Source: Dyella_B sp035690825 (GTDB lineage: Bacteria > Pseudomonadota > Gammaproteobacteria > Xanthomonadales > Rhodanobacteraceae). Taken from it: a stretch of DNA of 64,000 nucleotides. Position 1 is the first letter of the stretch; each line of letters starts with the position of its first letter. The DNA is taken from positions 1-64,000 of the forward strand of contig NZ_JBQCHP010000041.1 of assembly GCF_051954575.1 (NCBI RefSeq), written 5' to 3'. The translations under genes were made by a program, and so were the position numbers. Shown piece after piece: positions 1 to 7,657 of this stretch. The notes under the pieces are model-generated. The model was not told the origin of the DNA, did not search any database, and saw only the letters and a list, made by a program, of their open reading frames with translations.

Positions 1-1
1 G

Positions 2-376
2 GCGGGCGACAACGTGGGCCTGCTGCTGCGCGGCACCAAGCGTGAAGACGTGGAGCGCGGCCAGGTGCTGGCCAAGCCCGGTTCGATCACGCCGCACACG
101 GAGTTCGAGGGCGAGATCTACGTGCTGTCGAAGGAAGAGGGTGGTCGTCATACCCCGTTCTTCAGCAACTATCGCCCGCAGTTCTACTTCCGTACGACGG
201 ACGTGACCGGCGCGATCAAGCTGCCGGAAGGTACGGAGATGGTGATGCCGGGTGACAACGTAAAGATCTCGGTGACGCTGATTGCCCCGATCGCGATGAC
301 CGAAGGCCTGCGCTTCGCGATCCGCGAAGGTGGCCGTACGGTGGGCGCCGGCGTCGTCGCCAAGATCACCAAGTAA
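2..376 (+). CDS. tuf: Elongation factor Tu, C-terminal part (5' end outside window)
   Basis: EF-Tu delivers aminoacyl-tRNA to the ribosome as a GTP complex. Only the last 124 residues are present, covering the end of domain II and domain III; the reading frame is open to the window edge, so the start lies upstream. Recognisable stretches are AGDNVGLLLRG at the very start, KPGSITPHTEF, and the C-terminal GRTVGAGVVAKITK. A strong terminator follows directly. Its place just before rpsJ is the usual position of the str operon tuf copy in proteobacteria. The identity is certain. Confidence 0.98.
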   Translation, partial: AGDNVGLLLRGTKREDVERGQVLAKPGSITPHTEFEGEIYVLSKEEGGRHTPFFSNYRPQFYFRTTDVTGAIKLPEGTEMVMPGDNVKISVTLIAPIAMTEGLRFAIREGGRTVGAGVVAKITK

Positions 377-388
377 GTGGATGAACGG

Positions 389-420
389 AAATCGCCTGCC
401 TCGCGCAGGCGATTTTCCTT
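389..420 (+). terminator. Rho-independent terminator of tuf
   Basis: An 11-bp perfect stem (389-399 paired with 405-415) with a CTCGC loop runs into TTTTCCTT. It starts 13 bases after the tuf stop codon and ends just before the promoter assigned to the S10 operon, so it separates the str and S10 transcription units. Confidence 0.9.
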
Positions 421-427
421 AAGAGGC

Positions 428-456
428 TTGTCACACGGCCGTAAACAGGCTATAGT
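428..456 (+). promoter_or_regulatory. Probable sigma-70 promoter of the S10 operon
   Basis: TTGTCA (428-433) and TATAGT (451-456) are separated by exactly 17 bases, each close to consensus. The bases just after the -10 box are GC-rich (CGCC), as is common for ribosomal promoters under stringent control. Transcription would start near 463 and give a leader of about 305 nt before rpsJ. The assignment is from sequence only. Confidence 0.7.
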
Positions 457-462
457 CGCCAA

Positions 463-767
463 GTTCTCGTTGCCGGATTTGTCCGGCGACCTACCGCGAA
501 ATGAGGCGCAGGAAGTGCTTCGAGTTCGCTAACAAGGACGTTGCGGGATCCCCGGGGCAGAGCTTAGTTCTCCGTCATCACAAGGTTTCCGCACACGCTA
601 TCTGTCTGGGCAGGCCGCAAAACGGCCTGCCCGGCGTTTTGAAGTCTTCTGGGTACACAGATGCACAGGGGCTTTCTGCAGGATCTGCAGTGCAGTTAAG
701 GGTTGTGCGAGGTGGTGAGAAGCCACTTCGATTCACAAAGTCGTTCTTTAGATAACAGGACACGGTT
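463..767 (+). promoter_or_regulatory. Long S10 operon leader with terminator-like hairpin
   Basis: This stretch between the S10 promoter and rpsJ has no convincing gene. It contains a 10-bp perfect hairpin (608-617 with 623-632, loop CAAAA) followed by GGCGTTTT, so it could end transcription. A smaller stem, GTGG with CCAC, lies near 712-727 closer to rpsJ. In Escherichia coli the S10 leader is the site of L4-dependent attenuation and translational control; whether this leader does the same cannot be read from the sequence. It could also be a backup terminator for tuf transcripts. Confidence 0.5.
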
Positions 768-1079
768 ATGGCGAACCAAAAGATTCGCATTCGGCTCAAG
801 GCGTTCGATCATCGTCTGATCGACCGCTCGGCCAGCGAAATCGTCGAGACGGCCAAGCGCACCGGCGCTACGGTTCTCGGTCCGATTCCGCTCCCGACCA
901 AGATTGAGCGCTACACCATTCTGGTGTCGCCGCACGTCGACAAAGACGCTCGCGATCAGTACGAAACCCGCACCCACAAGCGCGTGCTGGACATCGTCGA
1001 TCCCAACGACAAAACCGTGGACGCGCTCATGAAGCTCGATCTCGCCGCGGGCGTTGACGTTCAGATCAAGCTTGGTTGA
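768..1079 (+). CDS. rpsJ: 30S ribosomal protein S10 (NusE)
   Basis: S10 sits in the head of the small subunit and also acts as NusE in transcription antitermination. The 103-residue product has the family's usual length and carries typical stretches such as KIRIRLKAFDHRLID, THKRVLDI and the C-terminal GVDVQIKLG. It is the first gene after the long leader. The next gene, rplC, begins 20 bases after the stop codon. Identity is clear. Confidence 0.98.
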   Translation: MANQKIRIRLKAFDHRLIDRSASEIVETAKRTGATVLGPIPLPTKIERYTILVSPHVDKDARDQYETRTHKRVLDIVDPNDKTVDALMKLDLAAGVDVQIKLG

Positions 1080-1099
1080 GCGATAGACAGGATACGAAC

Positions 1100-1741
1100 A
1101 TGAGTATCGGACTGGTTGGCCGCAAATGCGGCATGAGCCGACTCTTCACCGAAGATGGCCGCTCGATTCCGGTGACGCTGATTGAAGCGACGCCGAACCG
1201 CGTGACCCAGGTGAAGACGGAAGATAACGATGGTTACAGCGCGGTGCAGGTCACCGCAGGCGCCAAGCGCGCCAGCCTGCTGACCAACCCGGAAAAGGGC
1301 CACTACGCCAAGGCGAAGGTCGAGCCGGGTCGCGGTCTGTGGGAATTCCGCCTGAATTCGGCCGACGCCGGCAAGTATGCCGTCGGCGCCGAGATCAAGG
1401 CGGAGGAAGTATTTCAGGTCGGCCAGACGGTCGACGTGGCCGGCGTGAGCAAGGGTAAAGGCTTCCAAGGCACGATCAAGCGCCATGGTTTCACCATGGG
1501 TGACGCAACCCACGGTAACTCGCTGTCGCATCGTGCGCCGGGTTCGATCGGTCAGCGTCAGACGCCAGGTCGCGTGTTTCCGGGCAAGAAGATGTCCGGC
1601 CACATGGGTGCGGTCAATCGCACCGTACAGGGTCTGGAAGTGGTCAAGGTCGACGCCGAGCGTCATCTGATCGCGGTGAAGGGTGCCGTGCCGGGTGCTA
1701 CCGGCGGCGACGTCATCATCCGCCCGACCACCAAGGGTTGA
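1100..1741 (+). CDS. rplC: 50S ribosomal protein L3
   Basis: L3 is an early assembly protein near the peptidyl transferase centre. The product is 213 residues from the ATG at 1100, chosen because an AGGA Shine-Dalgarno precedes it and MSIGLVGRKCGMSRLF is the normal L3 N-terminus; an in-frame start 24 bases upstream would add eight unrelated residues. The loop KGKGFQGTIKRHGF holds the glutamine that PrmB methylates in E. coli. It lies between rpsJ and rplD in the S10 operon. Confidence 0.98.
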   Translation: MSIGLVGRKCGMSRLFTEDGRSIPVTLIEATPNRVTQVKTEDNDGYSAVQVTAGAKRASLLTNPEKGHYAKAKVEPGRGLWEFRLNSADAGKYAVGAEIKAEEVFQVGQTVDVAGVSKGKGFQGTIKRHGFTMGDATHGNSLSHRAPGSIGQRQTPGRVFPGKKMSGHMGAVNRTVQGLEVVKVDAERHLIAVKGAVPGATGGDVIIRPTTKG

Positions 1742-1752
1742 GGAGAGACGGC

Positions 1753-2355
1753 ATGGAACTGAATGTTATTGGCGCCAAGCCTGTGACCGTGTCGGACGAC
1801 GTGTTCGGCGGCGAGTTCAAGCAAGCCCTGGTCCACCAGGTCGTGGTGGCCTACCAGGCGGGTGGTCGCGCCGGCACGCAGTCGCAGCTTTCGCGCAGCG
1901 ACGTGTCCGGTACCACCAAGAAGTTCAAGAAGCAGAAGGGCGGCGGCGCCCGTCACGGCGACTATCGCGCCCCGATCTTCGTTGGCGGCGGTGTGACGTT
2001 CGCGGCCAAGCCCCGCAGCTATGAGCAGAAGGTCAACCGCAAGGCCTATCGCGTGGCGATCCGCTCCATCCTTTCGGAGCTGAACCGCCAGGGTCGTCTG
2101 AAGGTGGTCGAGGGCTTCGGCATCGACGCCCCGAAGACCAAGGCGATGATCGCCAAGCTGGCCGAGCTCGAAGTGTCCGGCCGCGTGCTGCTGGTGTCGG
2201 AAGACACGAGCGAGGCGCTGTACCTGGCTTCGCGCAACATCCCCTATCTGCATGTGGTGGATGTGCTGGCGCTGAACCCGGTCAGCCTGGTCGGTTCCGA
2301 CTATGTCGTGATGACCGTCGAAGCGGTCAAGAAGGTCGAGGAGTGGCTGGCATGA
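1753..2355 (+). CDS. rplD: 50S ribosomal protein L4
   Basis: L4 lines the peptide exit tunnel and in E. coli is also the repressor of the S10 operon. The 200-residue product starts at the ATG at 1753 after a GAGGAGAG ribosome binding site. The conserved loop is seen as KKFKKQKGGGARHG, and RSILSELNRQGRLKVVE matches the family core. Its stop codon overlaps the rplW start (ATGA). Whether this L4 regulates its own operon through the long leader is not known. Confidence 0.97.
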   Translation: MELNVIGAKPVTVSDDVFGGEFKQALVHQVVVAYQAGGRAGTQSQLSRSDVSGTTKKFKKQKGGGARHGDYRAPIFVGGGVTFAAKPRSYEQKVNRKAYRVAIRSILSELNRQGRLKVVEGFGIDAPKTKAMIAKLAELEVSGRVLLVSEDTSEALYLASRNIPYLHVVDVLALNPVSLVGSDYVVMTVEAVKKVEEWLA

Positions 2356-2645
2356 GCAACGAACGCATTCTGAATACGCTGCGCGCGCCGCATATCTCCG
2401 AGAAAGCGGCCCGTCTGGCCGAAAACAACCAGTACGTATTCGTGGTTGCTCCCGAAGCAACCAAGGCTGACGTCCGCGCAGCGGTCGAGAAGATGTTCGA
2501 CGTCAAGGTCGAGCAGGTGAACCTCGTCAATGCAAAGGGCAAGGTCAAGTCCTTCCGTTTCCGCGCGGGCAGCCGTCAGGGCAAGCGCAAGGCGTACGTT
2601 CGCCTTGCCGAAGGCCAGACGATCGACGTGTCGGCCAAGGCCTGA
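2352..2645 (+). CDS. rplW: 50S ribosomal protein L23
   Basis: L23 lies at the tunnel exit and is the docking site for trigger factor and SRP. The 97-residue product begins at the ATG at 2352, which overlaps the rplD stop as ATGA and implies translational coupling. Typical sequence includes LRAPHISEKAARLAE and VNLVNAKGKVKSFRFR. A GTG nine bases upstream would add three residues and is less likely. Confidence 0.97.
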   Translation: MSNERILNTLRAPHISEKAARLAENNQYVFVVAPEATKADVRAAVEKMFDVKVEQVNLVNAKGKVKSFRFRAGSRQGKRKAYVRLAEGQTIDVSAKA

Positions 2646-2662
2646 GCCAGGAGTTCTGACAG

Positions 2663-3484
2663 ATGGCACTAATCAATCACAAGCCAACCTCGCCGGGTCG
2701 TCGTGACGCCGTCAGCGTCCGTACCGAGGGGCTGCACAAAGGCGCGCCATACGCGCCGCTGACCGAAAGTCAGTCCAAGACGGGTGGCCGCAACCATTTC
2801 GGTCGCATCACCACGCGTCATCGTGGCGGCGGTCACAAGCAGGCCTACCGCATCATCGACTTCAAGCGCGACAAGGAAGGCATCGCCGCCAAGGTCGAGC
2901 GCCTGGAATACGATCCGAACCGCACCGCGCACATCGCGCTGCTGTGCTACGCCGACGGCGAGCGCCGCTACATCATTGCGCCGGCTGGCGTGTCGGTGGG
3001 TGACCGCGTGGTCTCCGGCCACGACGCCCCGATCAAGGTCGGCAACAGCCTGCCGCTGCGCAATATCCCGGTCGGTTCGACCGTGCATTGCGTGGAAATG
3101 AAGCCTGGCAAGGGTGCGCAGATCGCGCGTTCGGCCGGCGCCTCGGTGCAGCTGATCGCACGTGAATCGGGCTATGCCACGCTGCGTCTTCGCTCCGGCG
3201 AAATGCGCAAGGTGCCGGTCGATTGCCGCGCCACCATCGGCGAAGTCGGCAATGCCGAGCACAGCCTGCGCAAGCTGGGCAAGGCCGGCGCCACGCGTTG
3301 GAAGGGCATCCGCCCGACCGTCCGCGGCGTGGTCATGAACCCGGTCGACCATCCGCACGGCGGTGGTGAAGGCCGTACCTCAGGCGGCCGTCATCCGGTC
3401 AGCCCGTGGGGCCTGCCGACCAAGGGCTACAAGACTCGTAACAACAAGCGCACGCAGCAGTTCATCGTGCGTCGTCGCAAGTAA
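2663..3484 (+). CDS. rplB: 50S ribosomal protein L2
   Basis: L2 is needed for subunit association and peptidyl transferase activity. The product is 273 residues, the usual length. The highly conserved C-terminal segment MNPVDHPHGGGEGRTSGG with its functional histidine is intact. It sits between rplW and rpsS with short spacers, as in the standard S10 operon. Confidence 0.98.
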   Translation: MALINHKPTSPGRRDAVSVRTEGLHKGAPYAPLTESQSKTGGRNHFGRITTRHRGGGHKQAYRIIDFKRDKEGIAAKVERLEYDPNRTAHIALLCYADGERRYIIAPAGVSVGDRVVSGHDAPIKVGNSLPLRNIPVGSTVHCVEMKPGKGAQIARSAGASVQLIARESGYATLRLRSGEMRKVPVDCRATIGEVGNAEHSLRKLGKAGATRWKGIRPTVRGVVMNPVDHPHGGGEGRTSGGRHPVSPWGLPTKGYKTRNNKRTQQFIVRRRK

Positions 3485-3496
3485 TAGGAAACCGTC

Positions 3497-3769
3497 ATGC
3501 CGCGTTCTTTGAAGAAAGGTCCTTTCGTCGACCTTCACCTCATCAAGAAAGTGGAAACCGCGGTTTCCACCAACTCCAAGCGTCCGATCAAGACCTGGTC
3601 GCGTCGTTCCATGATCCTGCCGGAAATGGTGGGATTGACCATCGCCATCCACAACGGTCGCCAGCACGTACCGGTACTGGTGAACGAGAACATGGTCGGG
3701 CACAAGCTCGGCGAGTTCGCGGTCACCCGCACCTTCAAGGGCCATGGCGGCGATAAGAAGGGCAAGTGA
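3497..3769 (+). CDS. rpsS: 30S ribosomal protein S19
   Basis: S19 forms a complex with S13 in the head of the small subunit near the A and P site tRNAs. The 90-residue product starts MPRSLKKGPFVDLHL and has the conserved IKTWSRRSMILPEMVG and FKGHGGDKKGK stretches. Its stop codon TGA shares its last base with the rplV start (TGATG). Confidence 0.98.
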   Translation: MPRSLKKGPFVDLHLIKKVETAVSTNSKRPIKTWSRRSMILPEMVGLTIAIHNGRQHVPVLVNENMVGHKLGEFAVTRTFKGHGGDKKGK

Positions 3770-4104
3770 TGAGCACCGAAGCCAAAGCGATCCTGCGCAG
3801 CGCTCGCATTTCAGCGCAGAAGGCACGCCTGGTAGCTGACCTGGTCCGCGGAATGCCCGTGGGCCGTGCCAGCGACGTGCTCCAATTCACCAACAAGAAG
3901 GCCGCGCACATTGTCCGCAAGGTGCTGCTGTCGGCCGTCGCCAACGCCGAGAACAACCTCGGCGCCGATGTCGACGAGCTGAAGGTCTCGCGCATCTTCG
4001 TGGACGAAGGTCCGGCGATGAAGCGCATGTATGCCCGCGCCAAGGGTCGCGGTTCGCGCATCCTTAAGCGCACCAGCCACATCACCGTGGTCGTTGGCAA
4101 CTAA
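3769..4104 (+). CDS. rplV: 50S ribosomal protein L22
   Basis: L22 reaches into the exit tunnel; changes in its beta hairpin give macrolide resistance in many bacteria. The product is 111 residues from the ATG at 3769, which overlaps the rpsS stop by one base. The core is recognisable in ILRSARISAQKARLVADLVR, and the hairpin tip in KRMYARAKGRGSRILKRTSH. No unusual insertion is seen in the hairpin. Confidence 0.97.
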   Translation: MSTEAKAILRSARISAQKARLVADLVRGMPVGRASDVLQFTNKKAAHIVRKVLLSAVANAENNLGADVDELKVSRIFVDEGPAMKRMYARAKGRGSRILKRTSHITVVVGN

Positions 4105-4118
4105 GAGGACGAAAGACG

Positions 4119-4883
4119 ATGGGTCATAAAGTTCATCCCACCGGTATCCGCCTCGGCATTGCCAAGGACTGGAACTCGAAGTGGTACGCAAACAAGGGCG
4201 ATTACGCCAAGTATCTCGCTGCCGACCTCAAGGTCCGCGAGATGCTGCGCAAGAAGCTCGCCGCCGCCGGCATCTCGAAGATCCAGATCGAGCGCCCGGC
4301 CAAGACCGCTCGCGTGACGATCCACACCGCCCGTCCGGGCGTGGTGATCGGCAAGAAGGGCGAGGACATCGAAAAGCTGCGCAAGGAAGTCAGCGACCTG
4401 ATGGGCGTTCCGGCGCACATCAACGTCAACGAAGTGCGCAAGCCCGAGATCGATGCGCAGCTGGTGGCCGAGTCGATCGCGCAGCAGCTCGAACGCCGCA
4501 TCATGTTCCGTCGCGCCATGAAGCGCGCCGTGGGCAATGCGATGCGCCTGGGCGCGCTGGGCATCAAGATCAACGTGTCCGGCCGTCTGAACGGCGCCGA
4601 GATCGCCCGCTCCGAGTGGAGCCGCGAAGGTCGCGTGCCGCTGCACACCCTGCGTGCGGACATCGACTACGGCACCGCCGAGGCGAAGACCACCTACGGC
4701 ATCATTGGCATCAAGGTCTGGATCTACAAGGGCGAAATCTTCGACCTGTCCCAGGTCGGCCAAGAGCCGAAGGAAGAGCAGTCCGCCCAGCCGCGTCGTG
4801 AACGCGAGGGTGGTGAGGGTCGTCGTGAAGGGCGTCGCGATCGTGACGGTGGCGAAGGCCGCCGCGAACGGTCGGCGAAGTAA
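4119..4883 (+). CDS. rpsC: 30S ribosomal protein S3 with charged C-terminal tail
   Basis: S3 lines the mRNA entry channel and contributes to ribosomal helicase activity. The N-terminal KH domain is seen in RPGVVIGKKGEDIEKLRKEV and the C-terminal domain in INVSGRLNGAEIARSEWSREGRVPL. The product is 254 residues, about 20 longer than E. coli S3; the excess is a tail after about residue 215 made almost only of Arg, Glu, Asp and Gly (REREGGEGRREGRRDRDGGE). The tail is probably disordered. The gene sits between rplV and rplP as expected. Confidence 0.97.
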   Translation: MGHKVHPTGIRLGIAKDWNSKWYANKGDYAKYLAADLKVREMLRKKLAAAGISKIQIERPAKTARVTIHTARPGVVIGKKGEDIEKLRKEVSDLMGVPAHINVNEVRKPEIDAQLVAESIAQQLERRIMFRRAMKRAVGNAMRLGALGIKINVSGRLNGAEIARSEWSREGRVPLHTLRADIDYGTAEAKTTYGIIGIKVWIYKGEIFDLSQVGQEPKEEQSAQPRREREGGEGRREGRRDRDGGEGRRERSAK

Positions 4884-4895
4884 GGGAGAGTTGCC

Positions 4896-5309
4896 ATGTT
4901 GCAACCCAAGCGAACCAAATACCGTAAGCAGTTCAAGGGCCGCAATGACGGCCTGGCATTCAGCGCCAACCTCGTCAGCTTTGGCGAGTACGGCCTCAAG
5001 GCCACCACGCATGGCCAGTTGACCGCGCGCCAGATCGAAGCGGCTCGTCGTTGCATCACGCGTTTCGTGAAGCGCGGCGGCAAGCTGTGGATCCGCGTGT
5101 TCCCGGACAAGCCGATCACCAAGAAGCCGATCGAGGTCCGCATGGGCGCCGGTAAGGGTGGCGTGGAATTCTGGGTCGCTCCGATCCAGCCGGGCCGCAT
5201 GCTTTATGAAATCGAGGGTGTCGACGAGACGACAGCACGCGAGGCGTTCCGCCTGGCCGCTGCCAAGTTGTCGGTGCAGACCCAGTTTGTGACCAGAGCG
5301 GTGATGTGA
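4896..5309 (+). CDS. rplP: 50S ribosomal protein L16
   Basis: L16 binds 23S rRNA near the A-site tRNA elbow. The 137-residue product begins MLQPKRTKYRKQFKGRNDG and contains the conserved KLWIRVFPDKPITKKP and RMGAGKGG stretches. The stop codon TGA overlaps the rpmC start by one base (TGATG). Confidence 0.98.
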   Translation: MLQPKRTKYRKQFKGRNDGLAFSANLVSFGEYGLKATTHGQLTARQIEAARRCITRFVKRGGKLWIRVFPDKPITKKPIEVRMGAGKGGVEFWVAPIQPGRMLYEIEGVDETTAREAFRLAAAKLSVQTQFVTRAVM

Positions 5310-5494
5310 TGGCCATCAAAGACCTAACAACCAAGTCGGCCGAAGAGCTGAAACAGCACCTGCTGGACCTGCGCAAGGAGCAGTTCAACCTGCGCATGCA
5401 GAAGGGCACCGGCCAGCTCAGCCAGCCGCACCAACTGCGCCGTGTCCGGCGCGATATCGCCCGCACGAAGTTCGTGCTCGGCGGCAAGAAGTAA
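5309..5494 (+). CDS. rpmC: 50S ribosomal protein L29
   Basis: L29 is a small two-helix protein near the tunnel exit next to L23. The 61-residue product carries AEELKQHLLDLRKEQFNLRM and ends RTKFVLGGKK. The ATG at 5309 overlaps the rplP stop; the in-frame GTG one codon upstream is inside the same overlap and is a poorer start. Confidence 0.96.
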   Translation: MAIKDLTTKSAEELKQHLLDLRKEQFNLRMQKGTGQLSQPHQLRRVRRDIARTKFVLGGKK

Positions 5495-5506
5495 GAGGCG
5501 GCCGAC

Positions 5507-5767
5507 ATGAGCGACAACACCAAGCAGGCGCGCACCCTTGAGGGCCGCGTCATCAGCAACAAGATGGAAAAGACGGTCACCGTACTGATCGAGCGCCAGG
5601 TGCAGCATCCGCTGCTGGGCAAGATCGTGCGCCGTTCCACCAAGCTCCACGCGCAGAACGACCTGGGCGCGAACGAGGGCGACGTGGTGCGCATCGCGGA
5701 ATGCCGTCCGCTTTCCAAGACCAAACATCACCGCGTGGTCGAAATCGTCACGCGCGCCGAAGGCTAA
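5507..5767 (+). CDS. rpsQ: 30S ribosomal protein S17
   Basis: S17 is a primary 16S rRNA binding protein with an OB fold. The 86-residue product has the signature GRVISNKMEKTVTVLIER and the conserved KTKHHRVVEIV near its end. It lies between rpmC and rplN, where the S10 operon of E. coli ends and the spc operon begins; here only 15 bases separate rpsQ from rplN and no promoter is evident between them. Confidence 0.97.
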   Translation: MSDNTKQARTLEGRVISNKMEKTVTVLIERQVQHPLLGKIVRRSTKLHAQNDLGANEGDVVRIAECRPLSKTKHHRVVEIVTRAEG

Positions 5768-5782
5768 GGGGAGGGTGCAGCC

Positions 5783-6151
5783 ATGATCCAGATGCAAAGC
5801 ACGCTTTCCGCTGCGGACAACAGCGGCGCCAAGGAACTGATGTGCATCAAGGTGCTCGGCGGCTCCAAGCGCCGTTACGCCGCGATCGGTGACGTCATCA
5901 AGGTCACCGTGAAGGATGCCATCCCGCGTGGCAAGGTGAAGAAGGGCGAGGTCTACAACGCCGTGGTGGTGCGTACCGCCAAGGGCGTGCGCCGCGCCGA
6001 TGGTTCGCTGATCCGTTTCGACGGTAACGCGGCCGTGCTCCTCAACAACAAGCTCGAGCCGATCGGCACCCGTATCTTCGGGCCCGTGACTCGTGAGCTG
6101 CGCGGCGAGAAGTTCATGAAGATCGTCTCGCTCGCACCCGAAGTGCTCTGA
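5783..6151 (+). CDS. rplN: 50S ribosomal protein L14
   Basis: L14 contacts the small subunit through bridge B8 and binds the silencing factor RsfS. The product is the standard 122 residues, starting MIQMQSTLSAADNSGAKELM and ending KFMKIVSLAPEVL. It is preceded by a GGGGAGG ribosome binding site. In E. coli this is the first gene of the spc operon. Confidence 0.98.
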   Translation: MIQMQSTLSAADNSGAKELMCIKVLGGSKRRYAAIGDVIKVTVKDAIPRGKVKKGEVYNAVVVRTAKGVRRADGSLIRFDGNAAVLLNNKLEPIGTRIFGPVTRELRGEKFMKIVSLAPEVL

Positions 6152-6165
6152 GGCGGAGAAGAACC

Positions 6166-6480
6166 ATGAACCGTATCCGCAAAGGCGATCAGATCATCGT
6201 GATCGCAGGCAAGAACAAAGGTCAGCGCGGCGACGTGCTGCGTGTTGAAGGCGATCGCGTGTTCGTCTCCAACGTCAATCTGATCAAGCGCCACACCAAG
6301 CCCAATCCGCAGGCCGGCCAGGCCGGCGGTATCGTGGAGCGTGAGGCCTCGATCCATATTTCCAATGTGATGCTGTTCAACCCCGCCACGAACAAGGGTG
6401 AACGCGTTGGTGCCAAGACGCTCGCTGATGGGCGCAAGGTCCGCGTGTACCGTTCGTCCGGCGAGGTCGTGGACGCGTGA
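6166..6480 (+). CDS. rplX: 50S ribosomal protein L24
   Basis: L24 is an assembly initiator protein with a KOW motif, seen here as KGDQIIVIAGKNKGQRGDVL. The product is 104 residues, of normal length. It lies 14 bases after rplN and 11 bases before rplE within the spc block. Confidence 0.97.
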   Translation: MNRIRKGDQIIVIAGKNKGQRGDVLRVEGDRVFVSNVNLIKRHTKPNPQAGQAGGIVEREASIHISNVMLFNPATNKGERVGAKTLADGRKVRVYRSSGEVVDA

Positions 6481-6491
6481 GGAACACGAAC

Positions 6492-7031
6492 ATGACGCGC
6501 CTTGAAACCTTTTACAAAGAACAGGTCATCCAGAAGCTCACCGAGCGCTTCGGATACCAGAACGTGATGCAGGTTCCCCGCATCACCAAGATCACGCTGA
6601 ACATGGGCGTGGGCGAAGCTGCGGGCAACAAGAAAGTGCTCGAGAACGCCGTGGCCGATATGGCCAAGATCGCCGGCCAGAAGCCGATCACGACCAAGGC
6701 GCGCGTCTCCGTGGCCTCGTTCAAGATCCGCGATGGCTGGCCGATCGGCTGCAAGGTCACGCTGCGTCGCGCCACCATGTGGGAATTCCTGGATCGTCTG
6801 ATCAACATTTCGCTGCCCCGCGTCCGCGACTTCCGCGGCGTCTCGGGCCGCGCCTTCGATGGCCGTGGCAACTATAACTTCGGCATCAAGGAACAGATCA
6901 TCTTCCCGGAAATCGACTTCGACGCGATCGACGCCATGCGCGGTATGGATATCTCCATCACCACCACCGCCAAGACCGACGAAGAAGCGAAGGCGCTGCT
7001 GGAAGCCTTCAGCTTCCCCTTCCGTAATTAA
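6492..7031 (+). CDS. rplE: 50S ribosomal protein L5
   Basis: L5 binds 5S rRNA and contacts P-site tRNA. The product is 179 residues from the ATG at 6492, the same length as in E. coli; an upstream start at 6477 would only add five residues overlapping rplX. Conserved stretches include ITLNMGVGEA, RDFRGVSGRAFDGRGNYNFG and GMDISITTTAKTDEEA. In E. coli the S8 operator lies near the start of this gene; no matching structure was confirmed here. Confidence 0.97.
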   Translation: MTRLETFYKEQVIQKLTERFGYQNVMQVPRITKITLNMGVGEAAGNKKVLENAVADMAKIAGQKPITTKARVSVASFKIRDGWPIGCKVTLRRATMWEFLDRLINISLPRVRDFRGVSGRAFDGRGNYNFGIKEQIIFPEIDFDAIDAMRGMDISITTTAKTDEEAKALLEAFSFPFRN

Positions 7032-7057
7032 GACGCGATCGCCAAAGAGAAATAATC

Positions 7058-7363
7058 ATGGCAAAAACATCGATGGTTAACCGCGACATCAAGCGGTCCA
7101 AACTCATCAAGAAGCACGCCACCAAGCGCGCTGAGCTGAAGGCTATCGTGGTGAATCCGAAGTCCTCCTACGAGGAAAAGATGGACGCCCAGGCCAAGCT
7201 GCAGAAGCTGCCGCGCGATTCCAGCGCCAGCCGTCTGCGCAACCGTTGTGAACTGTCGGGCCGTCCGCGTGGCGTGTACCGTAAGTTCGGCCTCGGCCGC
7301 AACAAGCTGCGCGAAGCGACCATGCGCGGCGATGTTCCGGGTCTGCGCAAGGCCAGCTGGTAA
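7058..7363 (+). CDS. rpsN: 30S ribosomal protein S14 (zinc-free form)
   Basis: S14 is a late-assembling head protein. The 101-residue length and lack of paired CxxC motifs show the long, zinc-independent form typical of E. coli. The C-terminal LSGRPRGVYRKFGLGRNKLR is highly conserved. It is followed by a 294-base gap, unlike the short rpsN-rpsH spacer of E. coli. Confidence 0.97.
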   Translation: MAKTSMVNRDIKRSKLIKKHATKRAELKAIVVNPKSSYEEKMDAQAKLQKLPRDSSASRLRNRCELSGRPRGVYRKFGLGRNKLREATMRGDVPGLRKASW

Positions 7364-7487
7364 TTCCGTAGGCACCTCTTCTTCCGGGACGGGGTGCTCA
7401 AGGCGAGGACTAGTGTCCCGCCAGATGTTGTTCCGCCGGGCGCGCTGCAGTGATGCCACCGCCTGCGTTGTTTCGGCAAGCCGACCT

Positions 7488-7510
7488 CTTTCCGTGGGAA
7501 AGCGGTTTTT
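7488..7510 (+). terminator. Terminator-like hairpin between rpsN and rpsH
   Basis: CTTTCC (7488-7493) pairs with GGAAAG (7497-7502) across a GTG loop, and CGG plus five T residues (7506-7510) follow. The stem is short but the T run is well placed. It is followed 20 bases later by a promoter-like sequence, which suggests a real transcription boundary inside the spc block. Termination may be partial. Confidence 0.5.
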
Positions 7511-7530
7511 ACGACTTTGTCGCAGCGATA

Positions 7531-7559
7531 TTCGCAAAAGCTGGAAAAGCTGATATGAT
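7531..7559 (+). promoter_or_regulatory. Probable promoter upstream of rpsH
   Basis: TTCGCA (7531-7536) and TATGAT (7554-7559) are spaced by 17 bases. The start would be near 7566, giving a leader of about 92 nt that contains a 6-bp hairpin (GCCGAC at 7580-7585 with GTCGGC at 7592-7597). It lies between a terminator-like hairpin and rpsH, so it could drive rpsH to secY separately from the S10 transcript. Confidence 0.55.
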
Positions 7560-7657
7560 CGACGGTCTGCACGCCGCAGGCCGACCGCTTTGTCGGCTCA
7601 CAATCTGAATTGATTTCCGGTTTTATCGGATATCGGTGCACTCTGAAGGAAGTTTTC

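Noticed and set aside
501..755. 84-codon frame in the S10 leader
   Set aside because: It has no ribosome binding site or family similarity and spans the hairpin assigned to the leader.
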